Shown: positions 44,978 through 53,706, counted from the first letter of the stretch. The stretch: 64,000 nt of DNA from Paracoccus indicus (GCF_003056335.1 NZ_PYWA01000003.1:310001-374000); one strand, 5' to 3'. Numbers and translations: made by a program. Notes: generated by a model from the letters alone, not told the origin.

Positions 44978-46105
44978 ATGACCATATTGACCGGTGATTT
45001 CGCACTCGACACCCCCATCGCGGAGCACCGTTCTGAAGGACGGCAAGCCGCGCATGGCGATGTTCTGGGCGACGATGCGCGCCTTTACCTGCGCCACGTC
45101 GAAAACGGCGAAACCATCCGTTCCTTGGCGCGCGAGGCAGGCTGCCACGCCTCGACCATCCTGCGCCGCATCCGCCGCTTCGAGGCGCGGCGCGACGATC
45201 CGCTGGTCGATGGCGCGCTGGCGAAGCCCGACGCAACCCCCAAGCCGAACGACGACCGCCAATCGCTGCGCGTGTTGCGCAGGCTGGCCGAGGCGGGGGC
45301 GGTGATGGTCACCGCGCCGGGCATGGACAAGGCCATCGTCACCCGTGACGACATCCGGACCGTGGTGCTGGAACGGCAATTGGCCGAGGCGATGGCCTTG
45401 AAAGGCTGGGTCGTCCAGACCCGCGACAGCGGTCGCGTCCAGCGCTATGTGATCGCGCCTGCCGGTCGCGACGCTCTGCGCCAGATGCTGCGGTCGCCGC
45501 GTCAGCGCAATGCGGCCATGGGACCCGATTCCTTTGCCGATGCCAGCCCCGTTCAGCCCGAGGGCATGGCCGAGGCCGCCGCATCCTTCCAGCACGCCGA
45601 TCAGCATCGCATCTACGAAGACCGCGTCATGCAGGATCCCGAAGATGGCCGACACAAGCGCATGCGCGTCAACATCGCAGAAAGTCCCTTGCTGGTGCTG
45701 GCCCGCCGCCGCGACCATCAGGGCGAGGCCTTCCTGACCCCCGGCATGGTCACCGCCGGCGAGCGCCTGCGCGAGGATTTCGAGCTGGCGCAGATGGGGC
45801 CGCGCGTGACGCAGAACTGGGACGGCTTCATGACCTCGGGGATCGACGTGTCGCACAACGCCTCGGGCTATCGCGGCGGATCGGAATCGGCGCGTGATCG
45901 CGTGGCCCTGGCCCTGCGCGACCTTGGGCCGGGCATGGGGGACATCGTCCTGCGGGTCTGCTGCTTTCTGGAAGGAATCGAGATGACCGAGCGCCGCTTG
46001 GGCTGGTCGGCGCGTTCCGGCAAGATCGTCCTGCGCCTGGCGCTGATGCGGCTGGAACGGCATTACGCCGAACATTACGGCAAAGGATCGCCGCTGATCG
46101 GGTGA
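44978..46105 (+). CDS. DUF6456 helix-turn-helix protein
   Basis: A 375-residue cytoplasmic protein. Residues about 30-70 form a helix-turn-helix (RHVENGETIRSLAREAGCHASTILRRIRRFEARR), residues 90-160 a winged-helix-like region (QLAEAMALKGWVVQTRDSGRVQRYVI), and the C-terminal 170 residues the DUF6456 domain (NIAESPLLVLARRRD, ITAGERLREDFELAQMG-like, CCFLEGIEMTERRLGW). The C-terminal part resembles domains that often accompany replication or phage-type regulators. Function unknown; a DNA-binding regulator is likely. A bidirectional terminator follows. Confidence 0.75.
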   Translation: MTILTGDFALDTPIAEHRSEGRQAAHGDVLGDDARLYLRHVENGETIRSLAREAGCHASTILRRIRRFEARRDDPLVDGALAKPDATPKPNDDRQSLRVLRRLAEAGAVMVTAPGMDKAIVTRDDIRTVVLERQLAEAMALKGWVVQTRDSGRVQRYVIAPAGRDALRQMLRSPRQRNAAMGPDSFADASPVQPEGMAEAAASFQHADQHRIYEDRVMQDPEDGRHKRMRVNIAESPLLVLARRRDHQGEAFLTPGMVTAGERLREDFELAQMGPRVTQNWDGFMTSGIDVSHNASGYRGGSESARDRVALALRDLGPGMGDIVLRVCCFLEGIEMTERRLGWSARSGKIVLRLALMRLERHYAEHYGKGSPLIG

Positions 46106-46112
46106 TGCAGGA

Positions 46113-46139
46113 AAAGGGGCGCCACCGGGGCGCCCCTTT
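46113..46139. terminator. Bidirectional terminator between DUF6456 and katA
   Basis: AAAGGGGCGCC (46113-46123) pairs with GGCGCCCCTTT (46129-46139). T-tracts exist on both strands, and it lies between two convergent stops. Confidence 0.85.
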
Positions 46140-46154
46140 CATTTCGCGGTGTCG

Positions 46155-47627
46155 TCAGTCGTGACGGCGGGCGATTTCCTCGCGCGCAGCGCGGATGCCA
46201 GCGCCATAGGCCGGGCTGATGCGGTCGAAATGGCCCAAGGCGACCTCGACGATGGCGTCATCGGCACCCTCCATCGCGGCGGCCAGGTTGTGGTACAGCC
46301 GCGCACGTTCCTCGTCGTTCAGCACCTCGTCGTGCAGGGCACGGGGCTGGACGTAATCGTCCATCTGCTGCTGGTGCGGATGACGACCGGCCTCGCCCGA
46401 GATGCGCAGCGGCGGTTCGGCAAAGCTGCCATCCTCGACCGCGCCACCGAAGCTGTTGGGCTCGTAATAGGCGTCGATGCTGCCCGACTGATGCCCGAAG
46501 AAGTTCATCTGCCCATCCTTGTGATAGTGATGGACCGGGCATTTCGGCGCGTTCACCGGCAGATGTTCATAATGCGTGCCAAGGCGATAGCGATGGGCGT
46601 CGGCATAGCTGAAGACGCGCGCCTGCAGCATCTTGTCGGGCGAATAGCCGATGCCCGGCACCTTGTTCGACGGGCTGAAGGCGGCCTGCTCGATCTGGGC
46701 GAAATAATTGTCGGCATTGCGGTTCAGCGTGAACTCTCCGACCTCGATCAGCGGGTAATCCTTGTGCGACCAGACCTTGGTCAGATCGAAGGGGTCGAAG
46801 GCGGTCGTTTCGGCATCCGCCTCGGGCATGACCTGAACGAACATCTTCCAGCGCGGGTGCTGGCCGTTTTCGATCTTGCCGAACAAGGCCTCCTGATAGC
46901 CTTCGCGCGAATGGCCGATGATCTCGGCGGCCTCGCCGTTGGTGTAATGGCGGTGGCCCTGCTGGGTCTTGAAGTGGAACTTGACCCAGAACCGCTCACC
47001 CGCCTTGTTCCAGAAGGAATAGGTGTGGCTGCCATAGCCGTTCATGAAGGTCGGGTCCTGCGGCAGGCCGCGGTCCGACATCAGGATCGTCACCTGGTGC
47101 AGCGATTCGGGGTGGCGACCCCAGAAGTCCCACATGGCCGTCGGGCTGCGCAGGTTGGTGCGCGGATGACGCTTCTGGGTATGGATGAAGTCCGGGAACT
47201 TCAGCGGATCACGGACGAAGAACACGGGCGTGTTGTTGCCCACGACATCCCAGTTGCCCTGATCGGTATAGAACTTCAGCGCAAAGCCCCGCACGTCGCG
47301 TTCATGATCCGCCGCGCCCTGTTCGCCTGCCACGGTCGAGAAACGCGCCAGCATCTCGGTCGTCTTGCCGACTTCGGCAAAGATCGAGGCGCAGCTGTAC
47401 TGCGTGATGTCGTTCGTCACGGTGAAGGTGCCGAATGCACCCCAGCCCTTAGCGTGGACGACGCGTTCGGGAATGCGTTCACGGTTCTGATGGGCCAGCT
47501 TTTCAAGAAGCTGATAATCCTGCATCAACAGTGGACCGCGCGGTCCGGCCGTTTCGCTGTTCTGGTTCGAGGCGACCGGCGCGCCAGCCGTGGTCGTCAT
47601 CGTGGGGCGGTGGGATTGGTCGTTCAT
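46155..47627 (-). CDS. katA: Monofunctional heme catalase
   Basis: A 490-residue catalase that dismutates hydrogen peroxide. The active-site His lies in [16 protein letters not shown], the distal Asn in [13 protein letters not shown], and the proximal heme Tyr in the [14 protein letters not shown] motif; NADPH-type clade 3 length. The ATG at 47627 with AAGGATCG upstream is chosen over a frame to 47669. It diverges from oxyR across a 101-base region with an OxyR-like symmetric element, so peroxide induction through OxyR is the expected control. Confidence 0.96.
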   Translation of the reverse strand: MNDQSHRPTMTTTAGAPVASNQNSETAGPRGPLLMQDYQLLEKLAHQNRERIPERVVHAKGWGAFGTFTVTNDITQYSCASIFAEVGKTTEMLARFSTVAGEQGAADHERDVRGFALKFYTDQGNWDVVGNNTPVFFVRDPLKFPDFIHTQKRHPRTNLRSPTAMWDFWGRHPESLHQVTILMSDRGLPQDPTFMNGYGSHTYSFWNKAGERFWVKFHFKTQQGHRHYTNGEAAEIIGHSREGYQEALFGKIENGQHPRWKMFVQVMPEADAETTAFDPFDLTKVWSHKDYPLIEVGEFTLNRNADNYFAQIEQAAFSPSNKVPGIGYSPDKMLQARVFSYADAHRYRLGTHYEHLPVNAPKCPVHHYHKDGQMNFFGHQSGSIDAYYEPNSFGGAVEDGSFAEPPLRISGEAGRHPHQQQMDDYVQPRALHDEVLNDEERARLYHNLAAAMEGADDAIVEVALGHFDRISPAYGAGIRAAREEIARRHD

Positions 47628-47677
47628 GCAATGCGATCCTTGGTTGGGTCTGCGATATGGGCGCAACATGACGTATG

Positions 47678-47718
47678 GATCATATAAACTGAAATTGCAT
47701 TTTCTGCTGGATGTGATC
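47678..47718. promoter_or_regulatory. Candidate OxyR-binding region between katA and oxyR
   Basis: GATCATAT (47678-47685) and ATGTGATC (47711-47718) are near-perfect inverted arms 25 bases apart in an AT-rich stretch directly before oxyR. LysR-type regulators bind such extended dyads as tetramers. It would cover the promoters of both genes. Confidence 0.4.
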
Positions 47719-47728
47719 AGAATGCCTT

Positions 47729-48631
47729 ATGAACATCACGCTCCGTCAGTTGAGATATTTCCTTGCCCTGTCGCGCAGTGGCAATTTCACGCGTGCCGCC
47801 GAGGCGATCCATGTCACCCAGCCTGCGCTGTCGATGCAGATCCGCGCGTTGGAGGATGAGGTCGGCGCGCGCCTTGTCGAACGCACGCCCCAAGGGGTGG
47901 TGCTGACGCCGCAGGGGCGATCGTTGGCCGATCATGCCGAAAAGGTGCTGGGCGCCATGACCGACCTCGAGACCGCGTTGCGCCAGCCGGGGCAGGGCGG
48001 TCGGCTGATGCTGGGAATGATCCCGACCGTCGCCCCCTATCTGCTGCCCGAGGTGCTGCCCATCCTGCGTGCCCGCGACATCGGCCGCGATCTGCACCTG
48101 CGCGAGGCGCAGACCGATACGCTGCTGGACGAACTGCTGGCCGGTCGCCTTGACGCCGTCGTCGTCGCCAGCCCGCCCGAGGATGCGAACCTTGGCGGTG
48201 AACTTCTGTTTCAGGATCGGTTCCTACTGGCAGGCAGCGCCGCGCGCATCGCCGATCTGGATGGGAAGGCGATCGCTCCGTCAGCGTTGGATCCGGGACA
48301 TCTGCTGTTGTTGGACGAGGGGCATTGCCTCGGCGATCAAGCGCTGGAGGTCTGTGGCCTCAGCCGCCGCAGCAGCCGGCTGGATCTGGGGGCGGCGTCG
48401 CTGTCGACGCTCTGCCGCTTGGCCGCGCAGGGAATGGGGCTGACCTTCCTGCCGCAGATCGCCTTGGGCCAGGAAACCGCCGCCGCACCGGGTTTGACCG
48501 CCATCGGGTTTCCCGAACCCCAGCCCGCGCGCCAGATCATGTTGCTGCGTCGCCGGTCGACCCACGCACAGGGCTGGTTCGACGATCTGGCCCAGATGCT
48601 GCGGAATGCGGCGCAGCCCCTGCTGGCCTGA
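47729..48631 (+). CDS. oxyR: Peroxide-sensing LysR regulator OxyR
   Basis: A 300-residue LysR-family activator with an N-terminal winged helix (FTRAAEAIHVTQPALSMQI) and a periplasmic-binding-like sensor domain. The redox cysteines are Cys200 and Cys209 in DEGHCLGDQALEVCG, with the same nine-residue spacing as Cys199/Cys208 of E. coli OxyR, so disulfide-based peroxide sensing is expected. Target candidates in the window are katA (divergent) and the peroxiredoxin gene (convergent, next). Confidence 0.93.
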   Translation: MNITLRQLRYFLALSRSGNFTRAAEAIHVTQPALSMQIRALEDEVGARLVERTPQGVVLTPQGRSLADHAEKVLGAMTDLETALRQPGQGGRLMLGMIPTVAPYLLPEVLPILRARDIGRDLHLREAQTDTLLDELLAGRLDAVVVASPPEDANLGGELLFQDRFLLAGSAARIADLDGKAIAPSALDPGHLLLLDEGHCLGDQALEVCGLSRRSSRLDLGAASLSTLCRLAAQGMGLTFLPQIALGQETAAAPGLTAIGFPEPQPARQIMLLRRRSTHAQGWFDDLAQMLRNAAQPLLA

Positions 48632-48635
48632 AAAT

Positions 48636-48663
48636 GGCGGGGCGGTCAGGCGACCACCCCGCC
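48636..48663. terminator. Hairpin between convergent oxyR and peroxiredoxin genes
   Basis: GGCGGGG-C-GGTC (48636-48647) pairs with GACC-A-CCCCGCC (48652-48663), with one C/A mismatch and a four-base loop. No clear T-tract on either strand; position between convergent stops suggests termination. Confidence 0.5.
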
Positions 48664-48670
48664 GGGGCCA

Positions 48671-49219
48671 TCAGGCCAGTTCGGTGACGTTGGCGTTCTG
48701 CAGCCAGGCCAGGATCGCCTCGGGCGAGGTCTCGCCATAGGGATCCTCGGCGCAATCGTCGCAGCGACCCGGTTCCTCGAACCATGCGACCACCTTGCCG
48801 TCGTCGACGATGGCGGCATAGCGCCAGCTGCGCGCGCCGAAGCTGAGGTTGTCCTTGCGCACCAGCATGCCGACCTTGGCGGTGAATTCGCCTGAACCGT
48901 CCGGAATGACCGTCACGTGGTTCAGGTTCTGCGATTTCGCCCATTGGTTCATCACAAAGCTGTCGTTCACGGACATGCAATAGACGGCGTCGATGCCCAG
49001 ATCCTTCAGCTGGTCATGGGCCGCCTCGAAGCCGGGCAGCTGATAGGTCGAACAGGTGGGCGTGAACGCACCGGGCAGCGAGAACAGCACGACGCGCTTG
49101 CCGGCGAAATAATCTGCCGTGGTCATGTTCTGCCAGCGGAAGGGGTTCGAACCGCCGATCGATTCGTCGCGAACGCGGGTGTGGAAGGTGACGTCTGGCA
49201 GCTGCGATCCGGGTTTCAT
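48671..49219 (-). CDS. Peroxiredoxin, Prx5-type (AhpC/TSA-redoxin family)
   Basis: A 182-residue thiol peroxidase reducing peroxides, probably with glutaredoxin/glutathione. The peroxidatic cysteine is Cys56 in LPGAFTPTCSTYQLPG, the signature of the Prx5 group. The C-terminus has CDDC in EEPGRCDDCAEDPYG, an unusual CxxC that could act in resolution or reductant contact. The ATG at 49219 follows CAGGAG. It converges on oxyR, extending the katA-oxyR peroxide defence locus. Confidence 0.92.
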   Translation of the reverse strand: MKPGSQLPDVTFHTRVRDESIGGSNPFRWQNMTTADYFAGKRVVLFSLPGAFTPTCSTYQLPGFEAAHDQLKDLGIDAVYCMSVNDSFVMNQWAKSQNLNHVTVIPDGSGEFTAKVGMLVRKDNLSFGARSWRYAAIVDDGKVVAWFEEPGRCDDCAEDPYGETSPEAILAWLQNANVTELA

Positions 49220-49436
49220 GAAAACTCCTGTCTGTGTGAAGGGACACCGCCGATGCGGTTCCTGCGACTTCCTCCCCTTGCGCGGGGTGGTAACGCCGCG
49301 TTGCGGCAAGGGCAATGCCGCAGCGCGGCTGATCGGCGCATCATGACAGCCATGTGTCGCGCGCATCGGCAACGCGTTGCCAATCGTGCCGAAAGGGCCT
49401 AATTCTGCGGGAACCGCGATCGAAAGGACCAAGACC

Positions 49437-50387
49437 TTGCGCGACCTCAGGATGCCGGATCAGCGTCACCCGGAAAAGGCGCATCGCGCCGACCAGGCCC
49501 AGCCCAAGAAGCCCGATTGGATCAGGGTCAAGGCGCCCACCTCGGAAGGCTACAAGCAGACGCGCGATCTGCTGCGTGAAAACCGCCTGTCGACCGTCTG
49601 CGAAGAAGCAGGCTGCCCCAACGTCGGCGAATGCTGGAGCCAGGGCCACGCCACCATGATGATCATGGGAGAAATCTGTACCCGTGGCTGCACCTTCTGC
49701 AACGTGGCCACCGGCCGCCCGCAGGACCTGGATGCCTTCGAGCCGGGCCGCGTGGCCCATGCCGTGCAGAAGCTGGGCCTGAACCATGTCGTGATCACCA
49801 GCGTCGACCGCGACGATCTGGACGACGGCGGGGCCGAACATTTTGCCCAGACCATCCGCGCGATTCGCCACCGCTCGCCCACATCGACGATCGAAGTGCT
49901 GACGCCGGACTTCCTGAAGTCCAAGCCCGGTTCGCTGGAGATCGTGGTCGAGGCGCGTCCCGACGTCTTTAACCACAATCTGGAAACGGTGCCCGGCCTC
50001 TATCCGACCGTGCGTCCCGGTGCGCGCTATTTCCATTCGCTGCGGTTGCTGCAGCAGGTCAAGGAAATGGACCCGACGATGTTCACCAAGTCGGGCATCA
50101 TGGTGGGTCTGGGCGAGGATCGTCAGGGCGTGTTGCAGGTCATGGACGACATGCGGGCCGCCGACATCGATTTCATCACCATCGGCCAGTATCTTCAGCC
50201 GACGCCCAAGCACCACCGCGTCGACCGCTTCGTCACGCCCGAGGAATTCAAGGGTTATGAAAAGTCGGCCTATGGCAAGGGCTTCCTGATGGTCTCGGCC
50301 ACGCCGCTGACCCGTTCGTCCTATCACGCGGGCGACGATTTCGCCCAGCTGCGTGATGCGCGCCTGGCGAGGCTGGGTCGCGCCTGA
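49437..50387 (+). CDS. lipA: Lipoyl synthase
   Basis: LipA is a radical-SAM enzyme inserting two sulfurs into octanoyl groups on lipoyl domains. Both Fe-S cluster motifs are visible: the auxiliary-cluster cysteines in [16 protein letters not shown] and the radical-[11 protein letters not shown]. The 316-residue product starts at TTG 49437, placed eight bases after AAAGGA; family members begin with a similar [15 protein letters not shown] segment, so the open frame back to 49377 is unlikely to be translated. The auxiliary cluster is consumed each turnover, linking it to Fe-S assembly. Confidence 0.96.
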   Translation: MRDLRMPDQRHPEKAHRADQAQPKKPDWIRVKAPTSEGYKQTRDLLRENRLSTVCEEAGCPNVGECWSQGHATMMIMGEICTRGCTFCNVATGRPQDLDAFEPGRVAHAVQKLGLNHVVITSVDRDDLDDGGAEHFAQTIRAIRHRSPTSTIEVLTPDFLKSKPGSLEIVVEARPDVFNHNLETVPGLYPTVRPGARYFHSLRLLQQVKEMDPTMFTKSGIMVGLGEDRQGVLQVMDDMRAADIDFITIGQYLQPTPKHHRVDRFVTPEEFKGYEKSAYGKGFLMVSATPLTRSSYHAGDDFAQLRDARLARLGRA

Positions 50388-50439
50388 TCCACGAATGATG
50401 AGGGGGCCGGGCAATCCGTCCGCGCCCCGTTTCTTCCTC

Positions 50440-50468
50440 TTGCATATCCGCGCGGACGGAAATATTCG
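50440..50468 (+). promoter_or_regulatory. Promoter candidate for tRNA-Leu
   Basis: TTGCAT (50440-50445) and TATTCG (50463-50468) are 17 bases apart, and 45 bases lie between the -10-like element and the mature tRNA 5' end. Confidence 0.35.
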
Positions 50469-50513
50469 TCTGTCAGACCCGGAAGGGTCGCGCCGAAAGA
50501 GCGCCGAGAGATC

Positions 50514-50597
50514 GGGGGCGTGGCGGAATGGTAGACGCGACGGATTCAAAATCCGTTTCAGCAATGAGTGCCGGTTCGAGTCCGGCCGCCCCTACCA
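50514..50597 (+). tRNA. tRNA-Leu (anticodon CAA)
   Basis: An 84-base class II tRNA with CCA encoded. The acceptor stem GGGGGCG/CGCCCCT begins with a G-U pair; D-arm GCGGAATGGTAGACGC; anticodon stem ACGGA/TCCGT with loop TTCAAAA giving anticodon CAA; long variable arm; T-arm GCCGG-TTCGAGT-CCGGC. Reads UUG codons. Nothing next to it suggests use as an integration site. Confidence 0.95.
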
Positions 50598-50712
50598 CGC
50601 TCTTTCGCGATCACCCCATGTCAATAAAGATTTTTATCCTGATCGGGAACAATCACCTTGGGCGTTTGTTTGTCCAGCGAAGGTGACACGACACCGATGA
50701 AAGGACTTTACC

Positions 50713-51144
50713 ATGGCAAATTCGATCTCTGCCGACGACGTGAAACGCGACGCACAATCCGCCGCAAACGAGGCGCGCAGCGACCTGAACGAGGGCGCGC
50801 GCAAGGTGCGCGAGGACGTCCGCGATACCGTCGACAACCTGTCCGAGAATTCGGGTGCGGATCGCTTGGCGCAGCGCGGTGCGGAAATCGCGAACGACGC
50901 TGTCGAAGCCGGTCGCAACTATGCAGGTCGCGCCCGTGAGACCGGTCAGGAATACGCCGATCGCGCACGCATGGAAGCCGAACGCCTGTATGGTGCCGGC
51001 CAGCAAAAGGCGCATGAAGCTGCCATCTATGCCGAAGAGCGTTATGACGAAGTGTCAGAAATGGTCCGCCGGAACCCGGCGCAGTCCTTGGGCATCGCGG
51101 CAGGCGTCGGCTTCCTGGTCGGCCTGCTGATCGCGCGTCGCTGA
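50713..51144 (+). CDS. DUF883/YqjD-ElaB family membrane-anchored protein
   Basis: A 143-residue protein: a long, highly charged helical region (ANEARSDLNEGARKVREDV and following, rich in Ala, Arg, Glu, Asp) ending in a C-terminal membrane helix with a glycine zipper (LGIAAGVGFLVGLLIARR). This is the layout of E. coli YqjD/ElaB, inner-membrane proteins that bind ribosomes in stationary phase. GAAAGGA precedes the ATG. The next gene, eight bases on, is YqjE-like, as in E. coli. Confidence 0.88.
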   Translation: MANSISADDVKRDAQSAANEARSDLNEGARKVREDVRDTVDNLSENSGADRLAQRGAEIANDAVEAGRNYAGRARETGQEYADRARMEAERLYGAGQQKAHEAAIYAEERYDEVSEMVRRNPAQSLGIAAGVGFLVGLLIARR

Positions 51145-51151
51145 GCCGCCC

Positions 51152-51811
51152 ATGTTCGATTTTGCCCGCAATGCAAAACTTGCTCTGACGGACAAGGCCC
51201 GCCGCGCGGCGCTGAAAGGCGCTGCCGGTGTGGTCGCGGTGATCGGACTTGGGTTTCTGACGGCGGCGCTGTGGTCCTATCTGGCGAACGAACTTGGATG
51301 GGGTTCCACCTTGGCGTCCTTGACGATCGGCGGCGCCTTGGTCATGATCGCGCTGATCATTGTTGCAGTGTCGTCGCGCGAAAAGCACAAGATGCCCAGC
51401 TCTGACGATCTGCGTAAGGAAGTCGAGGCGCGGGTAACGCTGGCGACGGACGCAGCGGTTGCCAAGGCTCGTACTGAAGCTAACAAAGTCGTCGCTATGG
51501 CCGAGAATAAGGCTCATGCCTTGATCGACGAGGCGGGATACCGCGCTGCCAAGGTTGCCAGCGATACCGAACGCAGGGTCTTCGGCACGGTTCGCGAGAC
51601 CGCGACGTCACTGGGCCTCTCGACGCAAAACATCCAAGCCGCTCAGCGCTCGACCGACAAATTTGTCCAGCAAGCGCGACAGACATCCAACAGCAACGCC
51701 GGAAGCATGGCCAAGCTGATCGGAGCCTTCGCAGTCGGTATTACGCTCGCTGCCAAAATCCAAGAAGGTCGCAGATCCGATATCTATCACGACCCAGACG
51801 ATGTGATCTGA
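51152..51811 (+). CDS. YqjE-like (phage holin/Holin-X superfamily) membrane protein
   Basis: A 219-residue protein with two adjacent membrane helices (GVVAVIGLGFLTAALWSYLA and LTIGGALVMIALIIVAVSS, residues about 25-73), followed by a long charged helix (VEARVTLATDAAVAKARTEAN) and a weak hydrophobic segment near the end (LIGAFAVGITLAA). The helical hairpin matches the Holin-X superfamily of E. coli YqjE. It is cotranscribed with the YqjD-like gene. Function unknown; stress or membrane-ribosome association is a family-based guess. The name holin does not imply a phage here. Confidence 0.75.
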   Translation: MFDFARNAKLALTDKARRAALKGAAGVVAVIGLGFLTAALWSYLANELGWGSTLASLTIGGALVMIALIIVAVSSREKHKMPSSDDLRKEVEARVTLATDAAVAKARTEANKVVAMAENKAHALIDEAGYRAAKVASDTERRVFGTVRETATSLGLSTQNIQAAQRSTDKFVQQARQTSNSNAGSMAKLIGAFAVGITLAAKIQEGRRSDIYHDPDDVI

Positions 51812-51817
51812 GAAACG

Positions 51818-51844
51818 AAAAGGGCGCCCCGATGGGCGCCCTTT
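51818..51844. terminator. Bidirectional terminator
   Basis: Perfect stem AAAAGGGCGCCC/GGGCGCCCTTT (51818-51844) with loop CGAT, between the convergent YqjE-like and grxD genes. Confidence 0.85.
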
Positions 51845-51849
51845 CCACA

Positions 51850-52212
51850 TCAGGCGTTTGCTTCCCGGATCTTGTCCGCCGCAGCTTGGTCGAACTCGAC
51901 GCCTTTCTGCGCGAACAGCTGGTCCAGTTCACCCGACAATGTCATCTCGGTGATGATGTCACAGCCACCGACAAATTCACCACTGACATACAGTTGCGGG
52001 ATGGTCGGCCAGTCCGAGAAGTCCTTGATGCCTTGGCGCAAACCTTCGTCCGCCAGCACGTTCACGTCTTGAAACGAGACGCCCATGTAGTTCAGCACGC
52101 CGGCAACACGGCTGGAGAAACCGCATTGCGGCATTTCCTTGGTGCCCTTCATGAACAGCACCACCGGGTTGGTATCGATGATCTGCTGGATGTTCGTCGT
52201 CACGTCGCTCAT
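51850..52212 (-). CDS. grxD: Monothiol CGFS glutaredoxin (Grx4)
   Basis: The 120-residue protein has the monothiol motif CGFS at residues 30-33 ([12 protein letters not shown]), WPTIPQLYV and FVGGCDI, the features of Fe-S-binding Grx4/Grx5 proteins. Such glutaredoxins carry a bridging [2Fe-2S] cluster with glutathione and hand clusters on, or signal iron status together with BolA. The bolA gene lies 64 bases upstream in the same direction. Confidence 0.95.
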   Translation of the reverse strand: MSDVTTNIQQIIDTNPVVLFMKGTKEMPQCGFSSRVAGVLNYMGVSFQDVNVLADEGLRQGIKDFSDWPTIPQLYVSGEFVGGCDIITEMTLSGELDQLFAQKGVEFDQAAADKIREANA

Positions 52213-52276
52213 TTGCGCAATCCTTTTGGTCGCGGGCCTGACGGTCGCAGGCCGTAATTCGGGGGCAGGGGCCGCT

Positions 52277-52519
52277 TCAGGCGGGCGCCTTGGTGGTCAG
52301 GGCCAGCGCATGCAGCGCGCCTGCCGGACCGTCCATCTTGCCTTGCAGCGCGGCATAGACGGCACGCTGCTGTTGAACCCTGTTCTGACCGCGGAAGCTT
52401 TCGTCGATGACTTCGGCAGCATAGTGATTGCCGTCACCGGCCAGATCGGTGATCGTGATCTTCGCATTCGGGAATGCGGCCTGGATCAGGGCTTCGATGT
52501 CATGGGCTTCCATCGCCAT
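52277..52519 (-). CDS. BolA family protein
   Basis: An 80-residue BolA-like protein (BolA/IbaG fold) with the class II-type helix-turn-helix-like region [26 protein letters not shown] and the conserved C-terminal His in [10 protein letters not shown] that can ligate a Fe-S cluster shared with a CGFS glutaredoxin. Directly upstream of grxD, so a Grx4-BolA pair acting in cluster transfer or iron sensing is likely. I cannot say which BolA subgroup with certainty. Confidence 0.9.
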   Translation of the reverse strand: MAMEAHDIEALIQAAFPNAKITITDLAGDGNHYAAEVIDESFRGQNRVQQQRAVYAALQGKMDGPAGALHALALTTKAPA

Positions 52520-52584
52520 CGGGTGTTCCTTCTGTCTTTCGTGTCAGATGTAGGGGATGGCAATCCGCCTCGCAAGGCCATGCG

Positions 52585-52612
52585 AAAGGCCGCACCCGTG
52601 AAGGTGCGGCCT
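52585..52612 (-). terminator. Rho-independent terminator of the small lipoprotein gene
   Basis: AGGCCGCACC (52587-52596) pairs perfectly with GGTGCGGCCT (52603-52612); on the minus strand it is followed by TTTCGC. It lies 30 bases past the stop of the minus-strand lipoprotein gene. Confidence 0.75.
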
Positions 52613-52641
52613 ATGCGTGATCTTTGGGTCGCTGATGCGGC

Positions 52642-52809
52642 TCAGTTCACGCCGCCAAGGGCGCCGGCCGTGCCGCCGACGACAGCTCCGACGGGTCCGG
52701 CAACAACAGCGCCGCCCACGCCACCTGTGGCCGCACGTTCGGTGGTGGTATCACCGCAGGCCGACAGGGTCAGAACGGCGGCAGTCAGTCCAAGGGTCAG
52801 GAAGCGCAT
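52642..52809 (-). CDS. Small glycine-zipper lipoprotein
   Basis: A 55-residue protein: lipoprotein signal (MRFLTLGLTAAVLTLSAC, lipobox LSAC) and a tail of alternating Gly/Ala/Val (ATGGVGGAVVAGPVGAVVGG) that forms a glycine-zipper hydrophobic segment. The start at 52809 is chosen because the signal begins there; the open frame reaches back to 52839. Similar tiny lipoproteins are common in the family; function unknown. It is isolated by terminators and divergent from sodC. Confidence 0.7.
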   Translation of the reverse strand: MRFLTLGLTAAVLTLSACGDTTTERAATGGVGGAVVAGPVGAVVGGTAGALGGVN

Positions 52810-52977
52810 GGTCAAATCCTTATGTCTGGAAAACTTCATTCCATGAATTGACGCCGCAGCATCCGCAAAGTTCCCGCATGAGGCTGAATGAGGGCAGTCC
52901 GGTCGTCCCGGACATGGAACATCGGCCCATCTGGGCGGTTGATGTCGCAGGAAGACTCACAACGACAGGACAAGACA

Positions 52978-53490
52978 ATGACCCGTATGAAGACCGCCGC
53001 CATGATTGCCGTCCTTGCCGCCGGACCTGCGATGGCCGCAGAAAATGCCACGATGTCGGCCGATATCGCGAATGCCGAAGGCGAACCCCGCGGCACCATC
53101 GAGGCGACCGAAACACCTTCGGGCATGATGCATGTCACCATCGAACTGATGGATGTCGCTGAAGGAACCTACGGGGCCCATCTGCATGAAACCGGCCTCT
53201 GCGAAGGGCCCGACTTCAAATCCGCCGGCGGCCATCTTGCAAAAGAGGGCGAGGAACACGGCGTGCTGTCGGAAAACGGCCCGCATGTTGGCGATATGCC
53301 CAATATCCACATCCCGGAAAACGGAGCCATCACGGTCGAGTATTTCGTCCCCGAACTGGATGCTAATCTGATCGGAGACGAAGACGGCACCGCTTTCATG
53401 CTGCACGCCAAGGCCGACGATCTGAAATCCCAACCCTCGGGTGATGCGGGCGATCGAATGGCCTGCGCCGTGCTGGCAGCAAAGCAATAA
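52978..53490 (+). CDS. sodC: Periplasmic Cu,Zn superoxide dismutase
   Basis: A 170-residue exported enzyme (signal MKTAAMIAVLAAGPAMA) dismutating superoxide in the periplasm. Metal ligands are present: the copper HxH in GAHLHETGLC, the bridging His in SAGGHLAKEG, zinc His in EEHGV and GPHVGDMPN with its Asp, and the last copper His in FMLHAKADD. The disulfide cysteines are in GLCEGPDF and RMACAV. The ATG at 52978 fits the signal peptide. It complements katA and peroxiredoxin in the same window. Confidence 0.92.
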   Translation: MTRMKTAAMIAVLAAGPAMAAENATMSADIANAEGEPRGTIEATETPSGMMHVTIELMDVAEGTYGAHLHETGLCEGPDFKSAGGHLAKEGEEHGVLSENGPHVGDMPNIHIPENGAITVEYFVPELDANLIGDEDGTAFMLHAKADDLKSQPSGDAGDRMACAVLAAKQ

Positions 53491-53507
53491 GCCTGTCCAA
53501 CTGAACA

Positions 53508-53529
53508 GGGCGACGCTTCGGCGTCGTCC
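53508..53529 (+). terminator. Hairpin after sodC
   Basis: GGGCGACGC-TTCG-GCGTCGTCC forms a nine-pair stem (one G-U) with a stable UUCG loop 17 bases past the sodC stop. No T-tract, so it may be a weak terminator or an mRNA stabiliser. Confidence 0.45.
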
Positions 53530-53593
53530 ATTCCGCACATAATCCTGTGGCCCTTTCGGGCGCAGCCTTCCAGACTGATATATCAGGAAAAAG

Positions 53594-53683
53594 TGGCGGA
53601 GAGACAGGGATTCGAACCCTGGGAACCCTCTCGGGCTCAACGGTTTTCGAGACCGCCCCGTTCGACCACTCCGGCACCTCTCC
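53594..53683 (-). tRNA. tRNA-Ser (anticodon CGA)
   Basis: A 90-base class II tRNA on the minus strand with encoded GCCA end. Acceptor GGAGAGG/TCTCTCC (last pair G-U); anticodon stem GCGGT/ACCGT with loop CTCGAAA, anticodon CGA reading UCG; long variable arm; T-arm with GGTTCGAATCC. On the minus strand its 3' end is followed by ACTTTTTCC, a likely terminator tract. Confidence 0.95.
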
Positions 53684-53706
53684 GCGCTTCTTGGGTGGTG
53701 AGGCGG

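Noticed and set aside
50514..50597. tRNA-Leu as an integration site
   Set aside because: No integrase, no second copy of the tRNA 3' end and only ordinary chromosomal genes on both sides.
51152..51811. Holin-like protein as evidence of a prophage
   Set aside because: The Holin-X fold also occurs in chromosomal YqjE proteins; the YqjD-like partner and absence of any phage gene argue for the chromosomal family.
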